Shown one piece after another: positions 22,301 through 33,800 of a stretch of DNA of 64,000 nucleotides. The notes under the pieces were generated by a model. That model saw nothing but the letters and a program-made list of their open reading frames with translations. It was not told the DNA's origin and made no database searches. Both the position numbers and the translations under genes were made by a program. The first letter of the stretch is position 1. Every line of letters starts with the position of its first letter. This DNA is from Heracleum sosnowskyi. Taxonomy: Eukaryota > Streptophyta > Magnoliopsida > Apiales > Apiaceae. The stretch is from contig CM061243.1 of the NCBI GenBank assembly GCA_030848705.1, positions 761,501 to 825,500 of the forward strand. Direction: 5' to 3'.

Positions 22301-22401
22301 ACTCAAGCTTCAAGTCAAGCTAGTGACGTTAAAGAAGCGCTTCGTGGGAGGCAACCCACGTAATTGGTATGAAGTTAAGCTGTGTTTCTAGTGTAATTGT
22401 T

Positions 22402-22453
<52 letters not shown>

Positions 22454-22916
22454 AAAAAATACAAAAAAAAATAATAAAGGCCGATTATCCCACCAGCCTC
22501 CATATGCCTACTGCTATTGTTTTGGTCGACCAAAACAAACCTCTAAAACACCCATCTCCAATTCTTCATCTACACCTACATCAATTTCTTCCACAAATTC
22601 AAATACCCACCCAAATCTTAAATCATTCAAACACCTCCAACATCTACACACCCATATATATACATACACCTATACACACAAATCCCCTCTTTGTTCCAAA
22701 TTATCCAACCTCCATTAAAGCTTCAAGGAATCTCTAATCCAAGTTTGGGGGAGTGCTTTTAAGGTTCTCATCTTCAATCCATGGGTAAAATTCTTTACTA
22801 CTCTTTTTATTGAATTGAGATTGATTATTGGAATTGGGATATTGTGTGAAAATTTTTTTTTGGGGTGTTGTTGGTTAATTGTTGAATTTGTGGAAGTGTT
22901 ACATTGTTCTTGTTGA
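22301..22916 (+). other. Athila spacer between pol and the second ORF, with long poly-A
   Basis: Contains an A-rich run (about 22409-22480), a C-rich stretch with many ACACC/ATACAC triplets, and one exact copy of the PPT motif AAGTTTGGGGG at 22741. It may serve as leader or intron for expression of the next ORF; no obvious splice pair could be chosen. Confidence 0.6.
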
Positions 22917-24092
22917 ATGGCCCCGAAAAGAACCCGTGTTGTGGCTAGTAGTAGTTCGGAGGAGGAGGTGGAACCCGACTTTGATGGGGAGAAATTTGTG
23001 TCTAAGATGGCACAAGATGAATTTGATAATTTGTTGGAGAAGGGGGTTATCAAAGAAAGGGGTTTTGAGCCTTCGGGTGAGGATGGAGAGTTAGAAGAGA
23101 TGATTACTGAGATGGGATGGGATGTATTTTGTTCTAAACCCGAGGAGGTTCCGTTGAGCATAGTACGAGAGTTCTATGCTAACGCAAAAGATCAGAAAAA
23201 CGGCATTACCATGGTGAGGGGGAAGGCCGTGGCATACAAGCCGTCCCACATTCGTCGTGTTATACACCAACCGACTAAGCCTAGTGGTGCTGAGGATTGG
23301 GCACGGACTACCCGCGATAATGTTGATTTGGATGCCATTATAGAGGGGATGTGTATACCGGGCACGGTGTGGAAGTGCAAGCCTGGTACAAATGAGAAGC
23401 GTACCTTTCCTGCAGCTGCTTTGACACGGTATGCGAGAGCTTGGTTCCTATTTTTGTGTGCTCGCATCATGCCATCTTCGCATGTTACTGATGTCACTAT
23501 TGAGAGGGCGATCATTTTGTGGGGCATCTTGAACGGAAAGTATATTGATCTCGGGTATCTCATTTACCAAAATATCATGAAGTTCTTGGGTGGTAGCACT
23601 ACAGGAGGAATTCCTCATGCGGTTGTCATTGCTAACTTATGTGTTCATGTTGGTGTAACTTGGGTTGTTGATGAGACCTTGTTTCGGCCGATGGGTTCGA
23701 TTACTCACCATGTGATTAGGAGGATGGCAGAGTGGCAGGTCGGCACTCCGCATCCTAGGGGACTGGGATATGTTGTTGACGAGGGCGAGGAGGCCCCACC
23801 ATTAGTGCAGAGGGTTCCTCGTCCAACTAATAGAGCGGGTCCTTCCCACGCTCAGACGAGCCAGCCGAGTCAGGGCACTGTGGTCTTTAGTGATGCTCAG
23901 TATAGGCGCATGCTGCGGCGCTATGACACTACACATGATATGCTGAGTAGATTCGCCTCGGATTTGACGCAGTCGTTGGATGGAGTGTATCACCAGCAGG
24001 GAATCCAGGTCACATGGCCCACCTTTGGCGCACACCACGTCTATCCACCACCTGACACACCACCTGAGGAGGGTGACGATGCCGATGAGTAG
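22917..24092 (+). CDS. Athila second ORF in envelope position (plant-transposon-type domain)
   Basis: 391 residues starting MAPKRTRVVASSSSEEE. An acidic, Ser-rich N-terminus is followed by a globular region (about residues 70-280) with the landmarks VREFYANA, VRGKAVAYKPSHI, YARAWFLFLCARIMPSSHV, ERAIILWGILNGKYIDLG and IPHAVVIANLCVHVGV. It ends in a Pro/Gln-rich tail with an acidic end. The globular part resembles the domain annotated in plants as putative plant transposon protein, commonly found downstream of Athila pol; I know this from the family and could not search. I see no signal peptide. The hydrophobic stretches at about 165-185 look like buried helices rather than clear membrane spans, so the traditional env-like label is not supported. 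The frame is intact. Confidence 0.75.
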   Translation: MAPKRTRVVASSSSEEEVEPDFDGEKFVSKMAQDEFDNLLEKGVIKERGFEPSGEDGELEEMITEMGWDVFCSKPEEVPLSIVREFYANAKDQKNGITMVRGKAVAYKPSHIRRVIHQPTKPSGAEDWARTTRDNVDLDAIIEGMCIPGTVWKCKPGTNEKRTFPAAALTRYARAWFLFLCARIMPSSHVTDVTIERAIILWGILNGKYIDLGYLIYQNIMKFLGGSTTGGIPHAVVIANLCVHVGVTWVVDETLFRPMGSITHHVIRRMAEWQVGTPHPRGLGYVVDEGEEAPPLVQRVPRPTNRAGPSHAQTSQPSQGTVVFSDAQYRRMLRRYDTTHDMLSRFASDLTQSLDGVYHQQGIQVTWPTFGAHHVYPPPDTPPEEGDDADE

Positions 24093-24759
24093 GGGAGTAT
24101 CTCTTGTACCCTTTTATTTACCTTCAATGAGGACATTGAACTTAATAAGTTTGGGGGTGATTTTAGGGTGCTAGAGTCATGCATTGCATTTAGTTTATAT
24201 TCATGTTAGTTCATAGTAGTTGCATTTAGTTGTGCCATGTCATTTAGTTTACATTTAGGATGCCATGCCATATAGAATTATTTAGGATTGTAATATCATT
24301 TTGTTCATGCATATCATATGATTCCACTCGAGTGTTTGTTTCTGGCTCATTGGGTTGATGCTAATTTGAAGGTGATGACAATGAATAGAGGGTTGGTTTA
24401 AGTTTCTATGAAATTGACTTGCGTGTGTCGGGAACACAATCTTTTCACGGTCTCACTGTTTGCTCTTGGGCTAGATCGAGTCATACCTAGTTTGATGGTT
24501 AGGATTTAATCACTTATTTATATCTAGAATGTTCGTTATTCCCTTGATGCCGTAGGAGCACTTAAGTATAAGTTTGGGGGAAAACATGGATTTCATGCTA
24601 GGTGTCGTGTCGTGTAGTGTTGTAGTGTAATAATGGCTAGGCGTCAAATGGCTAGTAGCCGCTCATATTTAATATGAGTAGTCTAGGAGGGTGAGATAGT
24701 GCACCCATGTGTAAAAAAAAAAAAGAGAAAAGAAAAAAAAAAAAAAAAAAAAGCAAAAA

Positions 24760-24790
<31 letters not shown>

Positions 24791-25442
24791 AATAAAAGAG
24801 TGGTAAGAATTAAAAAAAAAAAAATTGAGTGATTGTGAGAGTGTGTGTATGCTAATTGACTAGGGTGAGCTCTGTAGTACTCGAGCAAGTAAGTTCTAGG
24901 GGATTTTATGCCTAGTGACCTAAGACTTTTCCGGTCTGGGATCCACTAACCTAACGCTCGCTACAAGGGTGCTATTGTATAAGCCTTTAGGGGTCTCACC
25001 CATTGCACGGTCGATAAGCATGTGTGTTTGTGTTGTGTAGTTAAGCATGAGTCCTTGTCTACCTTGAATGATGATGGCGGTGTTTTTAAGTGGTTTCTTG
25101 TGGCTAGAGTTCATTCTGGTTATAAACATGTGATTGTCTTGGCGAAGAATTGGTTATGCCTTTGATCTAGTGTCGAGAGTATTTTTTTTTTTCAGTGAGA
25201 ATTGCACACACCACGTTTCCGTGCATGTATTGTTGGTATACGGGGACTTAGTCGAGCTCTGTTCGCCGTTGTTGCGTAATTTGAGGTGTTGGCTTGAGAG
25301 TTGGTTACGGTAACTTGTGTTTGGAGTCATTGCATTAGGTCATTTTGCATTATCATGTCATTTGGTAATTAGTTGCATTCATGCATAATTTCGGGTTATT
25401 TTGCATTGCTTGAGGACTAGCAACGGTTTAAGTTTGGGGGTT
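24093..25442 (+). other. Athila 3' untranslated region with repeated PPT motifs and A-rich tracts
   Basis: No coding frame. It holds A-rich runs at about 24712-24787 and 24810-24823, and exact copies of AAGTTTGGGGG at 24147, 24570 and 25430, the last being the PPT proper. Repeats of CATGCCAT/GCATTTAGTT occur around 24180-24320. Confidence 0.8.
25430..25442 (+). other. Athila polypurine tract
   Basis: AAGTTTGGGGGTT directly precedes the 3' LTR start TGATAGTGG at 25443; it would prime plus-strand DNA synthesis. Confidence 0.85.
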
Positions 25443-27047
25443 TGATAGTGGATTTTATATCCACTAATTATCTTCCGTTCGGATCTAAAACGGATGCATG
25501 ACCTTGAGTTTCGTGGTTATTTTTACGTGTTTTTGTGTAATTCATGTAGGTGTTTGGTTGACGGCGTTCTAGTGCTATATGTGGTGTTATGGTGATAGTT
25601 GTTTAATAAAGCTAAGACATTAAATGGTGGAAGAATGTGGGTTAGGAGCTAAGACATTCTAGTGTGAAGCCAAGGCATTCTCCAGAGGCATAAGCGCGCA
25701 AGAGCGCTTCACAGCCGAGCAAGAGCGCTTCACAGCCGAGCAAGAGCGCAGCATGGCGAGCAAGAGCGCAGCATAGCGCGCAGGAGCGCGGTCGACCGTC
25801 TGTCCACAGGCGCAGGAGCGCTTCAGAGTCGCGCAGGTGCGCAGGCGTCTTTCTGTCCAAGCGTGCAACAGCGCTTCACAAGGCGCAGGTGCGCAGTTCC
25901 CCTTCTGTCCAAGCGCGCAGCAGCGCATGTCCTAGGCGCAGGAGCGCAGTGGTGTGTATTTCCTGGTTCTTTACTTCTTTCGGGTTAACTAAAAACCTTT
26001 TGGGCCTAATTCTTTTGGGCTTGTGTAATAGTTAAGTTTTTAAACTTATTAATATTAGAAGAAGAGATTATTATCGGTAGAGTTTTTTATCTTAGAACGT
26101 ACATCAGAATTCTAGGGTTCTTGAGGTGACAAGAGCTCGTTTTTCAATTTAATTTCAACCTTCAGAATTTCACTTCTCAATTGGGTTTTATTTTCTATCT
26201 CTTGTTTTTATATTTTTAATTATTCCCATATTGTTTATTATCATGTGCAATTTCAGATCTATGTTCTACATAATTTCCATGTTAATAATTAATTCAGACA
26301 TGAACTAATTCTTTTTCATGGGGTTCCAATGGATTCTATAACGTAACTTTTGTGCTTGATTCGTGAATGATTCCGGGTGATTTAATTTCGGTACTCTAAA
26401 TTTGGTTGAATTAATTTAAAGATGATTAGCTACCATCTTATTTATTCAATCCTAGATGATTGCGAAAGTGGATTCTAGGGTGTAGATGTCGCCAATTTAG
26501 CATGGGTTCTTGAGTAATTAATTATTCTTGATTTGTAGTGTGATTTAACCCATTTCACGTTGCCCCATGTAATCGTATTGATAACCTAAGCTTAAATCAG
26601 TTATATTCTCAGATTGTATAGACATATATAATCTGAATATAATTTGGTGTCTTCTTAAACTCCATCTGTTGTGGGAATTTAGAGGTTTGATGCGAGTTTG
26701 CTGAAAGGTAGCTCGTATTATCATTGTGTTATCTGATTAATTATTGAATTTATCACCCGAGTCGTTATATTGAGTCAGCTATGAGTGAAATTGTAGATGA
26801 AATTGGAATCCCATGTCTCTCTTGCTATAGATAATTTCTTGTTAATTCATTTTCCGATATTTCGTGCTTAGTTGATAATTTTAGAATAATAAAGACTTGA
26901 AATTGATAAATTGTCAGGCAGTAAGAAGTAATCATACTCTGTTGCATAGGCATTAAATTTGCAGTACATCTTGTCCCTGAGGAACGAACTTTTATTTACC
27001 ACTTGCTATTTTGTGACCACGTATACTTGCGTGTTTGCGAGCTAACA
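25443..27047 (+). repeat. Athila 3' LTR
   Basis: 1605 bp, the same length as the 5' LTR and apparently identical apart from one base near 26019. It ends GAGCTAACA followed by the target duplicate GCAGC. Confidence 0.96.
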
Positions 27048-27052
27048 GCAGC

Positions 27053-27299
27053 ACTTGGGGCGCAGAGCCCTTGCTCATAAAATTACCTGTTTAGGTTTCT
27101 ATTGGCCAAGCATGCTAGCAGATGCTAAAAGCTATGTGAAGAAATGTGAACGGTGCCAAAAGCATGCACCAGTGGTTAGGCAACCGCCCGAGATGTTGAC
27201 ATCCATAAACTCACCTATCCCATTTGCCATGTGGGGGATGGATATACTTGGACCATTTCCAATGGCAAGTGCGCAAAGAAAGTTCTTGATAGTGGTAAT
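27053..27299 (+). pseudogene. pol: Tat integrase fragment 1 (zinc domain and first catalytic Asp)
   Basis: This is the direct continuation of the Tat pol frame after the Athila insertion (the codons spanning GCAGC/AC rejoin). It has FYWPSMLADAKSYVKKCERC for the zinc domain and MWGMDILGPFP holding the first catalytic Asp of the integrase core. The frame is cut after FLIVV by the solo-LTR insertion; the rest resumes at 46098. Confidence 0.9.
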
Positions 27300-27815
27300 T
27301 GTAAGATCCGGGAAGATTACGTGCTATTATGTGATGTGAAATGAAATTTTAATTTCATATTAAGAGTTATTAAATGATTTATCTGTTTAAACGTGCTAAG
27401 TTATTCGTTAAATGATTGAATATGTGATATTGTGGTGCTATGTGAAATGTGTGGGGAATTAGAAACTATTTTGAAAAGGATGTCATACTATTTTATTCTA
27501 TTTTAATTATCGAAAAGAAAATTTGGATCGTTCCCAAAATTATTCGGGAAATTGGTATATCGTTCGTACCAATATTTTATTCGTTAAAGTGGAAAGTATT
27601 CGAAAATATTCGTAATAGAAGTATTTTGGTTTGTATATCTATTATTAAACGATATTTGTAGTTATCCGTGCATTCCGGATGATTATCGTCTCGAAAAACG
27701 TGTATTCTGCTTTATTAAAGGTTTAAAGCATATATTCTGTTAAATTGTATTTAAAACGATCCATCGGATCAATATCGATCCAAAAATGTCGTTTGGGGTA
27801 TTATTTTCCGTTTAA

Positions 27816-27822
27816 TATAAAA
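27816..27822 (+). promoter_or_regulatory. Candidate TATA box of the solo LTR
   Basis: TATAAAA in the context TTTAATATAAAAAGGCG, followed by a less AT-biased leader with several CCCTAGAAC/CTCGTC-type blocks. Plausible LTR promoter, not testable here. Confidence 0.4.
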
Positions 27823-29452
27823 AGGCGAATCGTACTTTGTTTTTCGTATAATCAAGCTTAATTACAGTTAAAAATTCGAAAAACCCTAGAACGTGTTCTT
27901 CGTGTTCTTGAGAATCAAACTCAATTTTGAGGGCGTTATCGGAATCCGATTTCGGTGTTCTTGTAACCAAATCGAATCTCTCGTCATCCTCTATCCAAAT
28001 CCATCATCAAATTTCACGTGGGTATGATTTCTGAGATTTTTCTTATTTTTAATTATTAATTTAATTCGAATTTCTTGTTTTGATTTGGGGAAAACTTGGA
28101 TTGTTGATGTTCTTGTTAATTGGTTGCATAATTAGACTGAACGTGTTTTTAGGAGTTTGTTGATGATTTTTGTGTAATTTTTAGAGTTGTAAATCGTCTA
28201 GATCGGAGATTATGAAGGTCGCCAGATATTTCTTAGTTTTGGCCGGAGAATGGATTCCCGAGCGCTGACAGAGTTTTTAGAATTGCAGATGTGTAGATCG
28301 TGAGCTGTAGAATTGATTCATATAATTAGTTTTAAAGTCAGTCGTTGTTTTTGGTTGGCCGGAAAAGCTACCGCCGACGGCGGGGTCCGTTTCCGTGCGT
28401 TTTCGAACGATTTTGAATGGTTTTTAACTGGAGTTGTGTGGTTGTTGTGAAGCCCGTGTTTTCCCCTCGAAAATCTGTGTGTTTAGAATTGATTTTGGTG
28501 TTGACCGGAATTTTTCCCGGGGGCCGGAACACCGGCTGGATTCTGGGTTTCCGCCGGCTGTTCTTGGCGACCCGGAAAGTTCTTGGCAACCCGTTTTCGG
28601 AACCCTACCCGACTCGGTTTTGATTTCTAAAAACCCTAAATTCGTTTTAGGAAAGTGTTTCTGGATTTTTATTTTTAAAATAATTCAAAATTTGTTTTAA
28701 AAATTCTAAAAATCATATATTTAATTTAAAAATACATTTTATTATTCAGAAAATTCTGGAAAATCTTATTTATTATTTTAAATTAGAAAATTTATTAAAA
28801 TTAATTAATTTAATTATTTTTAATTAATAATTAATTAATTTAATTAATTGATTAATCCTTTTAATCAATTAATTCTTAAAATTTGATTATTAATTTGATT
28901 TAATTAATTTAAAATTCAGTTTAATTATTTTCAAGCCTGGTTTATTATTTAAAAATAGTTTGAGCATTTAAAGAGTGTCAATTAATTTTATTAATTGATT
29001 TATTTGCATTTAAAATACTTATATTGGGTTTAAAAATCCGATTTTTGATTTAAAAATTTGTTTGTGGCTTATTTAAATTCAAATAAGCTTCGTGTGATGT
29101 TTTAAAAATAGTTATAAGTGCTATATGGTTCTTATGAGTTGTGTAATGTGTTTTATAGTCCGTATATGCCCGTACTAGGGCTAGTATCTGAGTTTTAATC
29201 TCGTAAATTATGTCGGACGTCCGATACGTAACCGGTTACTTGTTTAAATGTGTTATGTGAATGATGTGGATTATGTGAATTATCTGGTTAGTGAGTCATA
29301 AATACGAGTAACTGTTTTGAGACTTGTTTAAATACTTTGGTCGTGTCTAGTATTGTCACGAGGGGTAGTTGGGATAGAAATTTGTCAGTAATGTTAGAAA
29401 ATGAGATTTGTGAGACTGTTGACCTAGATGTTGACTTTATAGTATGAGGAGT

Positions 29453-30682
29453 TGTTAGAAATGAATACTACCAGAAACTAGACAGAGGGGGGGTGAATGG
29501 ATAGTTTGGTATATTTTTCGACTCTTGATTGCTAAGTAACAGACTGTATATGATTATGATATGTAATATGCAGAAAGTAAATAACACACACAATCACTTT
29601 AATCTACTTTGTATAAGCAAATTAAATACTACAGCTTTCCAAGAAATTCACAATCGAATTTCTGGCTTCTAAACAAGAACAGTTTGAACTTGCTTGCTTA
29701 CAGAGAAAAGAGCTTAGAAAATAACTATGTGTATCTCTCTTACAGCTAACAATAGGGTGTGCATCATATATATAAGCCCTATACAAACTAGTGCACACAC
29801 CTATTTTTACACAGTTACCCCTTGCTGAAAGTCCAACTTGTTCTGCCATAAGACGTTAACTGTGTCAGGAAGGACCACCTGCTTTTCGGAGTCTTTCCCG
29901 TTTCTGTAGCTGCTTGTCTCTTATCTTTCTCTCCAAGTTTAGCTGTAGATTTGCCATCTGTTCTTTGGACCACCTTGCCAGAACAAATGCTTCAGTATTT
30001 GTCTCTTTTGATTCTTGGTTCTGTACCTTGAATTGTCTTGTTATAAACGGCTAAGTGTTGATATCGTGAACTCCACTTCATTCCTGACTTCGCGATCTCA
30101 CTTGTGAGGACTTCGCGATATAGCCTTTGACGACTTTGCGACATAGGTCATTTGAAGACTATGCGACATAGCTCATTTGAAGACTATGCGACATAGGTCA
30201 TTTGAAGACTTCACGATCTAGGCTCCTTTGACTTTGCTGACTTCAACACTTCACGACATGTGTCTTGAGGACTTCTCGACATAGTACAAAATGGACTATG
30301 CGATATAGTACTTCACGACATGGATATTGGTGACTTCACGACATAGCTTTCTTCTGACTTTGCTATATAATGCCTTAGACAAATTTCTGCAACTTATTTC
30401 TTCATAGCCTTATTTATCTCTATCCTGCTGCATGAACACTTCTGAACTTCTACCAGGATAATTATTCAATGGCCTATATACAATCTAGATGCAAGAAACT
30501 TTACTAAGCTCATTATATCTTTGAGCATACATGATCAATCTAATGTTCATGAGAACAAGACAAGTACATTTAGAGACCTATACTATATCCCAGTGATAGA
30601 AATCACTAGGTCATGTAGTGTGACATAGTCACATAGTGTAGGCTTGTTAATAGTGGTATTCAGGCATGTCTTGAGCCTAACA
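29453..30682 (-). repeat. Copia 3' LTR
   Basis: TGTTAGAAATG...GAGCCTAACA; the ends form a short inverted repeat TGTTAG/CTAACA. It contains the CG-centred motif array at about 30061-30370 and a TATA-like ATATATATAA (about 29766-29775 on the plus strand). The 75-codon minus-strand frame is not convincing as a gene. Confidence 0.96.
30061..30370. repeat. CG-centred short motif array in the Copia LTR
   Basis: About a dozen variants of GACTTYGCGAYATAG (for example GACTTCGCGATATAG, GACTTTGCGACATAG, GACTATGCGACATAG twice, GACTTCACGACATAG) are spaced about 18-30 bp apart. The same array is in the 5' LTR at about 42755-43065, and a mostly inverted set lies at 35807-36220. Confidence 0.9.
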
Positions 30683-30698
30683 ATCTCCCCCAAATTGT
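30683..30698 (-). other. Copia polypurine tract
   Basis: On the minus strand ACAATTTGGGGGAGAT abuts the 3' LTR; it is the expected plus-strand primer. Confidence 0.85.
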
Positions 30699-30836
30699 GA
30701 GTAAGACCCTTAGGCACAATTTCATGTCTGATAACAAGCCTAACTAACATAAAAAGAACAGATATAAAGAAGATACAGTTAAGCACAGAGTTTGATAACA
30801 ACTTGGAATTTTAGGCTTACAGAATTTTTCCTTGAG

Positions 30837-33800
30837 CTACATAGCTTCTGTTTCCAGTTGTTTCTCTAAGAAATCATCATAGACCTTCTTCTTCCTTATT
30901 TCTTCATTCTTCTTTATTTCAGAGATGGCCATTAGAATTTCATCTCTAACAATCATTTCTTCAATGAGAGGAGAATCCTTTAGATCTTCAGTTGCTGTTC
31001 TGAGGGCACTTTCCACATAAGAATGTATAAACTCCATCCTTATCTTGCTTTTTCCTCCATAAAGATTTGTGTACTCCACAGTATAAGGATTTTGCTTTAC
31101 CCTGCACAGCCCTTTCTTCCTCAGCTCCTTTGCTCTTTCATCCATCTCAGCCATCTCCTTCTCTTTCTGACACCTCTTTTCTTCATTTTCTTTCCTCAGG
31201 TTTTCTTCATAATCAGCATGCATTTTCAAGAACCTGGCAATATCTATTTTCCATGTCTTTTCTTCCTTTTCTTCAAAATTCAGTAAGGCATTTATCCTTT
31301 CAAGCTCATATTTATAGAAATGTTGCCAGCCTCCTTGCTTCATAACCTTCTCTCTTCCATCAGTGTACTTGATCTCTAGATGATCTAGCTTCACCTTGAC
31401 TTCAAAGATTCTTTGAGCTCTCAAGAATGCTAGGGCATCTTCATCATAGTCTTCATCAAGAGGAAGCACTTTGATCCCTACAACATTAGTGATTACCCCA
31501 TTCTTCTTTGTTATCCTTGTCCTCTTAGCTGCCCTCTTGATCTTCATATGCTTCACTTGAGGTAGCTTTGTGGAGCAGGGAGAATTAGTCTTCAGTGCCA
31601 CATCACTTGGAAGTAGCTTCACTCCCTTCCCATTCATCCACTGTAACACTCCACTGGCTGTGACTTTGTGGAAGTGTTTTCTTGATGTTCCTTTTGTGGC
31701 TTCATCTTTCTTCTGTGGCAATTCAGGTTCAGAAGTCTTAGATAATGATTTTGGAGGATCATTACTAATAGTACCCACCCTAGACTTAGAGTCTTGTGTT
31801 TTGGTTAAAGTACTACTAGCAATGTCCTTGACTTGCTGAATTCCACTTCTTGTTTTCTTAACTGATTCTTTTGTCCCCTTGTCATCCCTCTTGCTATCAT
31901 CAGCATCCTTTGATTTCTTTGAATATTTGCTCCTGCTGCTTTCAGTAGATCCATCCTTATCTCTCCTTGACTGAGATCTCCTTTTATAGGTTTTCTCCTC
32001 ATCATCATCATCATCCCCATCCTTCTTTTTGCTCTTTTCTTTGACAGATTCAGGAATGACTCCATGAATCAGAAAAGATTGTAGAGTGTGAATCATCTCT
32101 AGTTCCTCAGCTGTCCTGACTCCCCTCTTGGCTCTTAGCATTTGCAGCACCTGGTTGATCTTTGCATTATTCTTTCTTGTCAAATCTGAAGGGATCACCA
32201 ACTGGTCAATGCTGCTGTCTTGAGATAGACTTTGGAAGATTATTGTCTTTGGCTTTGAGATAACCTCAGGCAGTCTTTGATCTTGATCTATCTTCAAGTC
32301 ATCAAACAGTCTCTTGTTGTTAGCCCCACCTTGTTCTATTAAGTCCATTATTGTTGACAGCTCAGTGAATCTCAGTTTCTCTAGAGTTTGAAAAGCTAGG
32401 TGCCACAAGCAGTTGTCCTTGCACACCATGATTATCTCTCTTAGATGGACATCCTTGATTTTCCTTACTGCAACTGTAAAGTACTTGATGTTTTCCTTGA
32501 GCTTCTTTCTGTAAGTCCTTGCATCTTCTTGTGCATCTCTGTAGGTGGCTTTCAGAAGCTCCAGGAAGGCCTCATCATGATAGATGTGAGAATTGGCAAC
32601 TTCCTGTAGCTTGGCCTCTATGATTGTTGTAGCCTTGACAGGTTGAGCATTGGAAGTAGGTTGAGTAGGTTGAGGAGTTGAAATATCTTTAGGCATTGTG
32701 GATGGATAGAAGGTGGTTGAAATAGTGCTCTTTTGACCTTCTGCACTGATGACCTCTACAGGGGGAAGGATTATTGGCTTTATTGTTTCTTCAGAAATTT
32801 TGCCCTTAAGCTTCTGTTGCTTGGCAGGTACTCCCCCTTTCTTTTTCAGAATGACCTCCTTTTCTTTCTCCCCCTTAGGCTTGGAATCAGACAAGATGTC
32901 TTGAGCTTCCCCAGGGATAGGCAGGTTCATATGTCTCATCATTGAGGTCATCATTTGTTGTTGCACCAACAAAATGTTAGAAGTGGAGTTGGTTTGATCA
33001 TCCATCTTAGCATTAAGCTGCTCCAAGGAGTGAGATAGTCCTTTGTTTTCTGCTTTCAGATCAGCTACCTCTCTTTCCAGGCTGTCCACTTTTGAGAAAA
33101 GTTGTTGAGATTTGAAGGAGTTAAGGGATTGATCCTTGAGTTTGGAGAATTCAAACTTGGAGATATCAGAAATAGGAACCTCATCAACAAGCTTGTTCCC
33201 ATACTGATTCTTCCAGAGTACTGTAAGCATGGAGTTTGAGTTGATGTTGGCCTGCACCTGATTGTCTAGCTTGGTAGAGAGCTTCTTCATATTATCTGAA
33301 ACCATAGCTAGGGTGCAGTCCATTGTGGTGACATTTGAGGCAGTTTTCTGGACTTCCTTAAGAATGCCATCTACCTTGGGAAAGCTTGAAAGAAAACAAT
33401 TCTTGAGTTGAGCATTAGAATGAGCTGTTTCTTCCTGAATGGTGGAGATTTCTGACTGAAGACCCTTCCCAAGAAAATGCATAGCCTTAAGTTGGCTCTT
33501 GTAGACATCATTAACTGCATCATAGATTTCAGCAGGAGAGAGACCTTTGGCATTTGACCCCAAGGCTGTAAGATAGTCCTCCCTGAGAAAAGCTAGAACC
33601 TCCTTAAGCTTGACTGTCCTTTTGCCATCCAACCAAGCATCCACATTTCCAGCTTGCTGGGCTTCATCCACAATTTTGTCCTGTTGTGCTTCAACATCCT
33701 CCTTATGAGTGAGAAGAATAGCCTCATAGTCAGAATTTGGGAGATTTGCAGTGAGGAGATGTTGAGCAATCCTAGAGATCTCATCAATCTGTGCCACATG

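Larger units (their letters stand above)
15224..27047 (+). mobile_element. Athila-type Ty3/gypsy retrotransposon, apparently complete and very young
   Basis: The 11.8-kb element has 1605-bp LTRs of identical length, in which I saw a single difference (GGCCT near 15800 versus GGGCT). Its target duplication GCAGC is perfect (15219-15223 and 27048-27052). It carries a PBS, a 1774-codon uninterrupted gag-pol frame, a second ORF in the envelope position, and a polypurine tract. Removing the element restores the Tat integrase reading frame exactly. All parts needed for mobility appear present. Confidence 0.96.

Noticed and set aside
29622..29849. 75-codon frame in both Copia LTRs starting MAEQVGLSARG
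   Set aside because: Lies across the TATA region of the LTR, has no known domain, and is kept only because the LTRs are young copies.
30061..30370. CRISPR-like array of short repeats
   Set aside because: Plant nuclear LTR DNA; repeats are imperfect, spacers are short and irregular, and no cas genes occur.
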